Shown: one piece after another, positions 53,967-61,589 of the stretch
How positions within the stretch are numbered: the stretch's first letter is position 1
Layout: each line of letters starts with the position of its first letter
NCBI RefSeq assembly: GCF_001500065.1
Contig: NZ_LQIN01000003.1
Location: 62,001 to 126,000, forward strand
Source of the DNA: Mycobacterium sp. IS-3022
GTDB taxonomy: Bacteria > Actinomycetota > Actinomycetes > Mycobacteriales > Mycobacteriaceae
DNA: 64,000 nucleotides
Reading direction: 5' to 3'
The notes under the pieces: model-generated
The model's input: only the letters and a program-made list of their open reading frames with translations
What the model was told of the DNA's origin: nothing
Database searches by the model: none
Program-made: the position numbers and the translations under genes

Positions 53967-55482
53967 CGGTGCGCGGATCCGCTCACCGCGGACCTGGTCG
54001 TTGCGGGCCCGGCTGCTCGCCTCGCAGATCGTGCTCTTGGCGTTGGTGTGCGCGGCCGTCGGGATAGGCACCGAGCTTGCGCTGCAACACTTCCTGATGA
54101 AGCAGTTGGACGAGCGCGTGGTGGAGACGGGTCGACGTTCATCGGGCCTGTTCGAATTCGGCCCTCCGCCACCGCCGCCGGGGTTCGCGCGGCCCGATTT
54201 CCGCCAACGCATGATCATCCGCGGCGATCTCGGGCCCGGCCCCGCCTTTCTCAACGCGCCCGGGCAGGCCGCCCGCACGGTGGGTGCCGTGGTCTCGGGC
54301 GGCACCCCGGTCGACGCCGGCGTGATCACCGCCGACGGCACCCGCAGCGAGATCAGCGCCGCCGCGGCGCAACAGCTCGCACGGGTGGTGCCGGACGCGC
54401 CGACGACCATCGATCTCGAGGGGCTCGGCCGGTACCGGGTGATCGCGCTGCCCGCACATCGACCCGGCGAGAAGATCGTGACCGGGTTGCCGACCTCGGA
54501 CGTCGACGACACGTTGTTGACGGTCGCGATCATCTTCTGCGTGGTCGGGGCGACCGCGCTGATCGGCGCCACTACGGCCGGGATCCTGATCATCCGCCGC
54601 CAACTTGCCCCGCTGGCAAGGGTTTCCGACGCCGCTCGACAGGTGGCGGGTCTCGAGCTCGACCGCGGGGAAGTGCGGCTGCCGACACCGATCGTCACGG
54701 TGGACCCGGCGAGCGCGCACACCGAGGTCGGACAGCTGGGCTCGGCGCTGAACCGCATGCTGGACCGGATCGCGTCTGCGCTGTCCGCGCGGCACGCCAG
54801 CGAGACCCGCGTTCGCCAGTTCGTCGCCGACGCCAGCCACGAGCTGCGCACTCCGCTCGCAGCCATCCGGGGCTATACCGAACTGGCGCAACGCAAACGC
54901 GACGACGTGCCCGAAGACGTCGCCCACGCGATGAGCCGCGTGGAGTCCGAGACACGTCGAATGACCCAACTCGTCGAGGACATGCTGCTGCTGGCCAGAC
55001 TCGACACCGGGCGGCCACTGCAGCGTGAGCCGGTGGACCTGTCCCGCCTGATCGTCGACACGGTCAGTGACGCCCACGTCGCCGGCCCGGAACACGACTG
55101 GTCGTTGGACTTGCCCGAGGAGCCGGTGATCGTCGTCGGCGACGAGGCCCGCCTGCACCAGGTGCTCGCGAACCTGCTCGCCAACGCCCGGACCCACACC
55201 CCGCCCGGCACCTCGGTCACCATCGCGCTGACCGTCGCTGCGGACCATTCCGTGGTGCTGACCGTCGCCGACGATGGCCCCGGCATCCCCGCCTGGCTGC
55301 AACCCGAAGTCTTTGAAAGGTTCGCCCGGGGCGACTCGTCGCGCTCTCGTCGCGAAGGCAGCACGGGACTCGGATTGGCGATCGTCGCGGCGGTCGTCAA
55401 GGCGCACAGTGGCACCATCGCGGTGCACAGCCGTCCCGGCGAGACGCGTTTCGTCGTAACCTTCCCGGCGATTCACACCTGA
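53944..55482 (+). CDS. Sensor histidine kinase
   Basis: A 512-residue sensor kinase with two TM helices (about 23-45 and 189-217), an extracytoplasmic sensor loop between them that begins with a proline run (FEFGPPPPPPGF), HAMP, HisKA with SHELRTPLAAIRG (phospho-His near 299), and a HATPase with N-box NLLANARTH (near 409), DDGPGIP and GLGLAI. ATG 53944 overlaps the response regulator end by 23 bases (GTG 53935 is also in frame), so the two are co-translated. The signal sensed is unknown. Confidence 0.93.
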   Translation: MSSSPRADGARIRSPRTWSLRARLLASQIVLLALVCAAVGIGTELALQHFLMKQLDERVVETGRRSSGLFEFGPPPPPPGFARPDFRQRMIIRGDLGPGPAFLNAPGQAARTVGAVVSGGTPVDAGVITADGTRSEISAAAAQQLARVVPDAPTTIDLEGLGRYRVIALPAHRPGEKIVTGLPTSDVDDTLLTVAIIFCVVGATALIGATTAGILIIRRQLAPLARVSDAARQVAGLELDRGEVRLPTPIVTVDPASAHTEVGQLGSALNRMLDRIASALSARHASETRVRQFVADASHELRTPLAAIRGYTELAQRKRDDVPEDVAHAMSRVESETRRMTQLVEDMLLLARLDTGRPLQREPVDLSRLIVDTVSDAHVAGPEHDWSLDLPEEPVIVVGDEARLHQVLANLLANARTHTPPGTSVTIALTVAADHSVVLTVADDGPGIPAWLQPEVFERFARGDSSRSRREGSTGLGLAIVAAVVKAHSGTIAVHSRPGETRFVVTFPAIHT

Positions 55483-55580
55483 GCCACAGCGGATCCACAC
55501 GGGGCGCCTGGCGGGGTCGGTCAGGATCGCCTCAGTGACGACCGTGACTATCTCCGGCGAGCAGACGCAGAAGCGCGTAA

Positions 55581-55798
55581 AAGCCCGCGCCCACACTCGA
55601 AGAGTTTCCGAGCCATGTCGCGGCCGGCGAGATCCATTACTTCATCAGCAGCCGAACGATGAGTGGCCCGGGGGAGCGTCCGCGAGCGGCAGCCAGGAGT
55701 CGGTGCATATCGCCAATTGGGTGGAAACCCATCACACCCCGGTGACTGTCGACCAAGTGGTGATCTACGACCTCGCCCGAGCGCCGAAACATCCATAG
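55581..55798 (+). pseudogene. C-terminal remnant of a second GT39 (ArnT/PMT-like) glycosyltransferase
   Basis: The frame from 55581 reads PTLEEFPSHVAAGEIHYFISS, which aligns with PTLEQFQGYVTDHEVRYFIAG near the end of the intact GT39 protein at 57141-59054. After a one-base loss in the G run at 55670-55674 the next frame reads SVHIANWVETHHTPVTVDQVVIYDL, which aligns with SAHDITTWVQENFAPADVGGTTVYDL of that protein. It ends at TAG 55796-55798. Nothing like the rest of a GT39 protein is found in 55483-55580. The remnant shows that a second copy of the glycosyltransferase once lay here. Confidence 0.8.
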
Positions 55799-55834
55799 CT
55801 CGCCCATAGCTTGGGCCAACGGCCTGCATAACCT
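55794..55834 (+). promoter_or_regulatory. Direct repeats and -10 of the glycosyltransferase operon
   Basis: CATAGCT at 55794-55800 and 55805-55811 are identical 7-mers with a 4-base spacer (11-bp period), and CATAACC at 55827 is in the same phase. This 7-4-7 layout is used by PhoB/PhoP-type regulators. TAACCT (55829-55834) is a plausible -10, putting the two repeats at about -47 to -30. The adjacent response regulator is the obvious candidate. Confidence 0.5.
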
Positions 55835-55845
55835 GCGGCTCGACC

Positions 55846-57111
55846 ATGGGTGCCATGACCGACATCGCCCTCGAAACCGTCGCTCCTCAGCAGGTCCACT
55901 TCGAATCGCGGCCGAATGCCGCCGTTGCCGCGCGCGCCGCCGGCGTCCCTGTGCTCGACGTGGTGGTGCCGGTGTACAACGAACAGGCGGCGCTGGCCGA
56001 TTCGGTGCACCGGTTGCACCGCCATCTCCGCGAGCATTTCCCGTTCTCGGCGCGCATCACCATCGCCGACAACGCCAGCGTCGATGACACGCCGCGCATC
56101 GCCGCCGAACTGGCCGCCGAGCTGAGCGATGTGCGAGTGGTGCGCCTCGCAGAGAAGGGCCGCGGACGGGCGCTGCATGCCGTGTGGTCGGCCTCCGATG
56201 CACCGGTGCTGGCCTACATGGACGTCGACCTGTCCACCGACCTCGCGGCGCTGGCACCCCTGGTGGCCTCTCTGATCTCCGGGCACTCCGACCTGGCGAT
56301 CGGCACCCGGCTGAGCCGCAGTGCGCGGGTGGTGCGCGGCGCCAAGCGCGAAGTGATCTCGCGGTGCTACAACCTGATCCTCAAGTCAACCCTGGCCGCG
56401 GGGTTCTCCGATGCGCAGTGCGGGTTCAAGGCGATCCGGGCCGATGTGGCGCGCGAACTGCTGCCGCACGTGTCGGACACCGGGTGGTTCTTCGACACCG
56501 AACTGCTGGTGCTGGCCGAACGCAGCGGGCTGCGCATCCACGAGGTTCCGGTCGACTGGGTCGACGACACCGACAGCCGGGTCGACATCGTCGCGACGGC
56601 GACGGCCGACCTGCGTGGCATCGGGCGCCTGCTGCGGGGTTTCGCGAACGGCTCCATCCCCGTCAATGCCATTGCCGCGCAACTCGGCTCGCACCGGTCG
56701 GCGGCGCCCCGCTCCTTGCTCCGCCAAGTGGTCCGCTTCGGCGCCGTCGGCGTGGTGTCGACGGCCGCCTACGTGCTGCTGTTCGTGTTGATGCAGGCCT
56801 GGCTCGGTGCCCAGGCCGCGAACCTGATCGCGCTGCTGCTCACCGCAATCGGCAACACCGCCGCCAACCGGCGCTTCACCTTCGGGATCGGTGGCCGGGC
56901 CAGCATCGGTCGACATCACGTCGAAGGTCTCATCGTATTCGCGATCGCGCTGACGATCACCAGCGGATCCCTAACCTTGCTGCACGCCTTCGTCGCCGAA
57001 CCGCACCGCCTCGTAGAACTCATCGTGCTCGTGCTGGCCAACCTGGCCGCCACTGCGGCCAGGTTCGTACTCCTTCGCGGCTGGGTCTTCCACCCGCGCC
57101 GTACCGGCTGA
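55846..57111 (+). CDS. GT2 glycosyltransferase fused to a GtrA-like membrane domain
   Basis: A 421-residue fusion. The N-terminal GT-A domain (about 35-270) has VVVPVYNEQAAL, the DxD-like YMDVDLSTD (about 124-132) and QCGFKAIR, as in dolichol/polyprenyl-phosphate sugar synthases. The C-terminal GtrA domain (about 290-415) has four TM helices starting RFGAVGVVSTAAYVLL. Together such proteins make a polyprenyl-phosphate sugar and help move it across the membrane. The next gene is a GT39 enzyme that could use that lipid-sugar outside. ATG 55855 is an alternative start. It is probably regulated by the upstream two-component system. Confidence 0.92.
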   Translation: MGAMTDIALETVAPQQVHFESRPNAAVAARAAGVPVLDVVVPVYNEQAALADSVHRLHRHLREHFPFSARITIADNASVDDTPRIAAELAAELSDVRVVRLAEKGRGRALHAVWSASDAPVLAYMDVDLSTDLAALAPLVASLISGHSDLAIGTRLSRSARVVRGAKREVISRCYNLILKSTLAAGFSDAQCGFKAIRADVARELLPHVSDTGWFFDTELLVLAERSGLRIHEVPVDWVDDTDSRVDIVATATADLRGIGRLLRGFANGSIPVNAIAAQLGSHRSAAPRSLLRQVVRFGAVGVVSTAAYVLLFVLMQAWLGAQAANLIALLLTAIGNTAANRRFTFGIGGRASIGRHHVEGLIVFAIALTITSGSLTLLHAFVAEPHRLVELIVLVLANLAATAARFVLLRGWVFHPRRTG

Positions 57112-57140
57112 CTGCTCCTCAGACACAAAGGAATTGATTC

Positions 57141-59054
57141 ATGACGATCACGGCAGATGTGCGCCCGTTCACCACGTCGGAACCAGGCGCGCACGGGAAC
57201 GGCCCGCAGCCGCGCTGGGTGCGGCCTGCGTTGGTGGCGCTGTTGACCGCCACCGCGGTGTTGTACCTGTGGGGCCTTGGCTCGTCCGGCTGGGCCAACA
57301 ACTACTACGCGGCGGCGGTCCAGGCTGGAACGCAGGACTGGAAGGCGTGGCTGTTCGGGTCGTTGGATGTCGGCAATGCCATCACCGTTGACAAGCCACC
57401 GGCGGCGCTATGGGTGATGGTGCTTTTCGGCAGGATCTTCGGGTTCAGCGCGTTCGCCGTGCTGCTGCCGCAAGCTTTGATGGGTGTCGGTGCCGTCGGC
57501 TTGTTGTACGCCACCGTTCGGCGTTGGAGCGGCCCCGAAGCGGGCCTGATGGCCGGTGCTGCGCTGGCGCTGACGCCCGTGGCGGCGTTGATGTTCCGCT
57601 TCAACAATCCCGACGCACTATTGGTGCTGCTGCTCGTCGTGGCCGCGTACTGCACGGTGCGTGCCACCGAGACGGCGAGCACCCGGTGGATTGCGTTGGC
57701 GGGCTGTGCGATCGGCTTCGCCTTCCTGACCAAGATGCTGCAGGCATTCCTGGTGCTACCGGCGTTCGCGTTGGTGTTCCTCGTCGCGGCGCCGGTGGGC
57801 GTGTGGAAGCGCATCGGCAAGCTGGCGGTCGGGGCGGCCGCGATGATCGTGTCCGCGGGCTGGTACATCGCGTTGGTCAGCCTGTGGCCGGCCGACTCCC
57901 GGCCGTACATCGGAGGCTCATCGGATAACAGCCTGCTGCAGTTGGCGTTGGGCTACAACGGAATTGGCCGAGTCGTGGGCGGCGATGGGAACATGCCAGG
58001 CGGACCCGGCGGAGGTGGACCTCCAGCAGGTGGACCTCCAGGAGGCGCAGGTGGTGGCCATACCCTGTTCTTCGGTGGTGACCCCGGGATCGGCCGATTG
58101 TTCGGTCAGTCGATGGGCGCCGAGGCTTCCTGGCTGTTGCCCGCCGCGCTGATCGGCTTGCTCGCCGCGCTGTGGTTCACTCGGCGTGGCGAGCGTACCG
58201 CCGGTGTCCGTGCCTCGCTGTTGCTGTGGGGCGGTTGGCTGCTGGTCACCGGCGCGGTCTTCAGCTTCATGGACGGCATCATCCACCCGTACTACACGGT
58301 CGCGCTGGCGCCGGCGATCGCAGCGTTGGTGGGGATCTCGGTACGAGAGCTGTGGCGGGGCAAGGAGCTTCTGACGCCTCGCATCGTGTTGGCGGCGATG
58401 TCGGCCGCCACCGGCGTGTGGGCGTTCATCCTGTTGGAACGCACGCCGGACTGGTGGCCTGCCCTGCGGTGGATCGTGTTGATCGGCTCCGTCATCATCG
58501 CCGCGGTAATCGTGGTCGGTGCTCATCGACTCGGCCGCGCTACCGTGGTATTGGCTATCGCCGCAGTGCTTTTCGCTGCAGCAGCTCCTGCGGCGTACAC
58601 CATCGAAACCGTCGCGAATGCGCACAGCGGCCCGATGGTGATGGCCGGTCCCAGGCGCGACGCCGCGCCGCCCATGGGCCCGGGTGGACCTCGGCCGGGC
58701 GGTCCCGAAGCGGACAATCCCACGCTCGAGCGCCTTGTCGAAGACGCGGACAACCGTTGGGCGGCAGCGACCATCGGATCGATGACCGCGAGCAGCCTCG
58801 AGCTGAAGACCGGGGCTTCGATCATGGCGGTCGGCGGTTTCACCGGCGCGGACAACTCGCCGACGCTCGAGCAGTTCCAGGGCTATGTCACAGACCATGA
58901 GGTGCGGTACTTCATCGCCGGCGATGGGCACGGCCCACCAGGGCGGCAGTCCGGCAGTGCGCATGACATCACGACCTGGGTGCAGGAGAACTTCGCCCCG
59001 GCCGATGTCGGAGGCACCACCGTGTACGACCTCAACTCGCCAATCAACAAATGA
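57141..59054 (+). CDS. GT39 (ArnT/PMT-like) membrane glycosyltransferase
   Basis: A 637-residue polytopic protein of the GT39 clan. Helix 1 (about 29-50) is followed by a conserved acidic/tyrosine loop (YYAAAVQAGTQDWKAW), then GNAITVDKPPAALWV (about 78-92). There are about 12 TM helices to residue 480. A Gly/Pro-rich insertion (GGPGGGGPPAGGPPGG) lies around 285-310. The C-terminal soluble domain (about 500-637) is extracytoplasmic. It probably transfers a sugar from polyprenyl phosphate to a lipid or envelope polymer. AAAGGAA lies eight bases before ATG 57141. It is the partner of the GT2-GtrA protein. Confidence 0.92.
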   Translation: MTITADVRPFTTSEPGAHGNGPQPRWVRPALVALLTATAVLYLWGLGSSGWANNYYAAAVQAGTQDWKAWLFGSLDVGNAITVDKPPAALWVMVLFGRIFGFSAFAVLLPQALMGVGAVGLLYATVRRWSGPEAGLMAGAALALTPVAALMFRFNNPDALLVLLLVVAAYCTVRATETASTRWIALAGCAIGFAFLTKMLQAFLVLPAFALVFLVAAPVGVWKRIGKLAVGAAAMIVSAGWYIALVSLWPADSRPYIGGSSDNSLLQLALGYNGIGRVVGGDGNMPGGPGGGGPPAGGPPGGAGGGHTLFFGGDPGIGRLFGQSMGAEASWLLPAALIGLLAALWFTRRGERTAGVRASLLLWGGWLLVTGAVFSFMDGIIHPYYTVALAPAIAALVGISVRELWRGKELLTPRIVLAAMSAATGVWAFILLERTPDWWPALRWIVLIGSVIIAAVIVVGAHRLGRATVVLAIAAVLFAAAAPAAYTIETVANAHSGPMVMAGPRRDAAPPMGPGGPRPGGPEADNPTLERLVEDADNRWAAATIGSMTASSLELKTGASIMAVGGFTGADNSPTLEQFQGYVTDHEVRYFIAGDGHGPPGRQSGSAHDITTWVQENFAPADVGGTTVYDLNSPINK

Positions 59055-59074
59055 AACAACAGGAAGGAATCATC

Positions 59075-59368
59075 ATGAAGTTCAAGCGATTGATCGCCGG
59101 GGTCGTCCTCAGCGGCGGGCTCGGCGCATCGGCTCTCGGTCTCGGCGCCGGCACGGCGGCAGCCGATCCGCCACATCCCGGACCCGGTCCGGGGTGGGTC
59201 CAACCGCAGCGGCCCGACGTCCGGTGGGAGGACCGCGACGGCTACAACCGCGCGGTGCGCGACCACCGCCCCTTCCAGTACCAGGGGCAGTGGGTGAACC
59301 CGATTTTCGACCAGGGCCGTCATGGCTGGGGCTTCTGGCTCGGCCCGATCTGGATTCCGCTGGTCTGA
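59075..59368 (+). CDS. Small secreted protein following the GT39 gene
   Basis: A 97-residue protein with signal MKFKRLIAGVVLSGGLGASA and cleavage after TAAA (about residue 33). The mature part is about 62 residues, rich in Pro, Trp and Gly (DPPHPGPGPGWVQPQ... WGFWLGPIWIPLV), resembling small mycobacterial secreted proteins. AGGAAGGA precedes ATG 59075, 20 bases after the GT39 stop, so it is in the same operon. A hairpin follows. The role is unknown. Confidence 0.8.
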   Translation: MKFKRLIAGVVLSGGLGASALGLGAGTAAADPPHPGPGPGWVQPQRPDVRWEDRDGYNRAVRDHRPFQYQGQWVNPIFDQGRHGWGFWLGPIWIPLV

Positions 59369-59375
59369 TGAGCCC

Positions 59376-59412
59376 GACGGCCACCCTGTTTCCCCCGACA
59401 GGGTGGGCCGTC
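59376..59412 (+). terminator. Hairpin terminator of the glycosyltransferase operon
   Basis: GACGGCCACCCTG (59376-59388) pairs with CAGGGTGGGCCGTC (59399-59412) apart from one bulged base; the loop is 10 bases. It starts seven bases after the stop at 59368. No T run follows, as is common in mycobacteria. Confidence 0.65.
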
Positions 59413-59512
59413 GCCCAGTTGCCCCAGCGTGCGGGTCTGCACACGACGCGCCGCCGAAAACCACTACCCTGCGCACGCTCGCGACCCCGGTGACGGCGCG
59501 GCCGGTCAGGCA

Positions 59513-59518
59513 TAGGGT
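59513..59518 (+). promoter_or_regulatory. -10 element of the carbonic anhydrase gene
   Basis: TAGGGT, six bases before ATG 59525. Confidence 0.5.
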
Positions 59519-59524
59519 CGAGAA

Positions 59525-60016
59525 ATGTCGGCCACCGATGAGTACCTGAAAAACAACGAGGCATACGCGAGTACGTTCTCCGGTCCCTTGCCACTGCCGC
59601 CGAGCAAGCATGTCGCAGTGGTCGCGTGCATGGACGCCCGCCTCGACGTGTACCGGATCCTCGGCCTCGGCGACGGCGAGGCACACGTCATCCGCAACGC
59701 GGGCGGTGTCGTCACCGACGACGAGATCCGCTCGCTGGCGATCAGTCAACGGCTGCTCGGCACCAAGGAGATCATCCTGATCCACCACACGGACTGCGGC
59801 ATGCTGACGTTCACCGACGACGGCTTCAAGCAACAGATCCAGGACGAGACCGGCATCAAGCCCGAGTGGGCCGCCGAGGCGTTCGTCGACGTCGAGGAAG
59901 ACGTGCGGCAGTCGCTGCGACGGATCGAGGCCAGCCCCTTCGTCACCAGACACGAGTCGGCGCGCGGCTTCGTCTTCGACGTCGCGACGGGCCGGCTCAA
60001 CGAAGTCACCGTGTAG
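59525..60016 (+). CDS. canA: Beta-carbonic anhydrase (Rv1284-like)
   Basis: A 163-residue beta-carbonic anhydrase, the length of M. tuberculosis Rv1284. The zinc ligands Cys35, His88 and Cys91 (ACMDARLD and IHHTDCGM) and the catalytic Asp37/Arg39 pair are at the published positions. It interconverts CO2 and bicarbonate in the cytoplasm. ATG 59525 is leaderless. It lies beside the sulfate-activation operon, as in M. tuberculosis, but has its own promoter. Confidence 0.96.
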   Translation: MSATDEYLKNNEAYASTFSGPLPLPPSKHVAVVACMDARLDVYRILGLGDGEAHVIRNAGGVVTDDEIRSLAISQRLLGTKEIILIHHTDCGMLTFTDDGFKQQIQDETGIKPEWAAEAFVDVEEDVRQSLRRIEASPFVTRHESARGFVFDVATGRLNEVTV

Positions 60017-60032
60017 CCCCGCGCCCGGCGAC

Positions 60033-60458
60033 CTATCCCACTTTGTAAGTCGCGATCGCCTTCGCCACAGCGTCGCCGCCGGGGGTCACGACGTCGACCT
60101 CGCAGTTGACCAATGTCCTGCCCCTGCGTAGTACCCGCCCGAGCGCGACGAGATCGGTGCCGCGAGCCGGCGCCAGGAACTGCATCGACATCGACGTGGT
60201 GACGCCGCGCAGTGACTCCGGCATCTCGGTCTGCGCCCACGCCGCGGCCATCACCGCAACATCGGCCAACGCCGCGATCGCGCCGCCGTGCACCATGTCG
60301 CCGACCGTCACGTTCGACTCATCCCACGGCATGCGCAGCCGGATCTCCACGCCGTCGAGTCGCTCGGCGACGATCCCCAGCTTGGCGACGAACGGCGACT
60401 GCGGAATGAACTGCGCCAAGACGTCGGGACCCGTCTGTGGCGGGGTGGTGGTGGTCAT
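60033..60458 (-). CDS. PaaI-type hotdog thioesterase
   Basis: A 141-residue hotdog-fold protein with the PaaI-family motif MVHGGAIAALADVAVM (about 64-79) and a C-terminal strand LVNCEVDVVTPGGDAVAKA. It probably cleaves an acyl-CoA or aryl-CoA thioester. The open frame extends upstream, but ATG 60458 gives the usual start, with GATACT seven bases upstream on the minus strand. It is convergent with carbonic anhydrase and divergent from cysD. No named M. tuberculosis gene lies at this point. Confidence 0.85.
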   Translation of the reverse strand: MTTTTPPQTGPDVLAQFIPQSPFVAKLGIVAERLDGVEIRLRMPWDESNVTVGDMVHGGAIAALADVAVMAAAWAQTEMPESLRGVTTSMSMQFLAPARGTDLVALGRVLRRGRTLVNCEVDVVTPGGDAVAKAIATYKVG

Positions 60459-60574
60459 GAGGTCGAGTATCGGCGGTATCGGCACGGGATCAATTACCTC
60501 GCGGGTAAGGCCGCATCGGCGCTCACACACGCTTGAGCAGCAGCTCGCGCAGCAGAAGGGCCACCGCCAGTGCG

Positions 60575-60604
60575 TTGACATCGGACGCAACCGCGGTGTC
60601 TAAT
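60575..60604 (+). promoter_or_regulatory. Promoter of the cysD-cysNC operon
   Basis: TTGACA (60575-60580) and TCTAAT (60599-60604) are separated by 18 bases: an exact -35 and a five-of-six -10. Transcription would start near 60611, leaving a leader of about 45 bases that holds a 10-codon ORF. The rest of 60459-60574 shows nothing recognisable. Confidence 0.7.
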
Positions 60605-60624
60605 AGCGGCTAATGCTCATAAAT

Positions 60625-60657
60625 ATGGTCAATCCTACCAACTTTACGAGGAAATGA
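60625..60657 (+). CDS. Ten-codon upstream ORF of cysD
   Basis: ATG 60625 reads MVNPTNFTRK and stops at TGA 60655-60657, overlapping the cysD ATG at 60654 (ATGA). It lies in the predicted leader. It has no Cys codon. Coding cannot be shown from one genome. Confidence 0.35.
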   Translation: MVNPTNFTRK

Positions 60658-61589
60658 TGACCGCCGTCACCACCACCGAAGAACTCCACGCAGGGCGCTA
60701 CGAGCTCAGTCATCTGCGCTCCCTGGAGGCCGAGGCCATCCACATCATCCGCGAGGTGGCCGCGGAGTTCGAGCGGCCCGTGCTGCTGTTCTCCGGCGGC
60801 AAGGACTCCATCGTCATGCTGCATCTCGCGCTGAAGGCGTTTCGGCCCGGCCGGCTGCCGTTCCCGGTGATGCACGTCGACACCGGCCACAACTTCGACG
60901 AGGTGCTGCAGACTCGCGACGAACTCGTCGAGGAGTTCGGCGTGCGCCTGGTCGTGGCCAAGGTGCAGGACGACATCGACGCCGGCCGAGTGGTCGAGAC
61001 GATCCCGTCGCGCAACCCGATCCAGACCGTCACGCTGCTGCGGGCCATTCGCGAGAACAAGTTCGACGCCGCGTTCGGTGGTGCCCGCCGCGACGAGGAG
61101 AAGGCGCGCGCCAAGGAGCGGGTGTTCTCCTTCCGCGACGAGTTCGGCCAGTGGGATCCGAAGGCACAGCGCCCGGAACTGTGGAACCTGTACAACGGCA
61201 GGCACCACAAGGGCGAGCACATCCGCGTGTTCCCGCTGTCGAACTGGACCGAGTTCGACATCTGGTCCTACATCGGCGCCGAGAAGATCAAGCTGCCGTC
61301 GATCTACTACGCACACCGCCGCAAGGTGTTCGAGCGCGACGGGATGCTGCTGGCCGTGCACAAGTACCTGCAGCCGCGCAAGGACGAGGAAGTCGTCGAG
61401 AAGATCGTGCGGTTCCGCACCGTCGGTGATGTCACGTGCACCGGATGCGTGGAATCGCGCGCCGCGACGGTCGCGGAAGTGATCGCCGAAACGGCGGTGT
61501 CGCGGCTCACCGAGCGCGGCGCCACCCGCGCCGACGACCGCATCTCCGAGGCCGGCATGGAAGACCGCAAGCGTGAGGGGTACTTCTGA
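60657..61589 (+). CDS. cysD: Sulfate adenylyltransferase subunit 2, CysD
   Basis: A 310-residue PAPS-reductase-superfamily protein that adenylates sulfate with ATP, powered by the CysN GTPase. The P-loop-like PP motif is LLFSGGKDSIVMLHLA (about 43-58). The family segments NFDEVLQTRDELVEE, GGARRDEEKARAKERVFSFRD and RPELWNLYNGRHHKGEHIRVFPLSNWTE are present. ATG 60657 is five bases after GAGG; ATG 60654 is adjacent. It is the first gene of the sulfate-activation operon, overlapping cysNC. Confidence 0.97.
   Translation: MTAVTTTEELHAGRYELSHLRSLEAEAIHIIREVAAEFERPVLLFSGGKDSIVMLHLALKAFRPGRLPFPVMHVDTGHNFDEVLQTRDELVEEFGVRLVVAKVQDDIDAGRVVETIPSRNPIQTVTLLRAIRENKFDAAFGGARRDEEKARAKERVFSFRDEFGQWDPKAQRPELWNLYNGRHHKGEHIRVFPLSNWTEFDIWSYIGAEKIKLPSIYYAHRRKVFERDGMLLAVHKYLQPRKDEEVVEKIVRFRTVGDVTCTGCVESRAATVAEVIAETAVSRLTERGATRADDRISEAGMEDRKREGYF

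Noticed and set aside
55535..55798. 87-codon open frame as a small gene
   Set aside because: Only its last 35 codons resemble a known protein (the GT39 C-terminus), and the matching upstream part is in another frame; it is better explained as a pseudogene remnant.
60458..60590. Cys-rich N-terminal extension of the thioesterase frame (FCCASCCSSVCERRC), which resembles a polycysteine leader peptide
   Set aside because: It is on the opposite strand to cysD and in frame with the thioesterase, so it cannot act as a cysD attenuator; the Cys codons come from a CTG-rich stretch read on the other strand.
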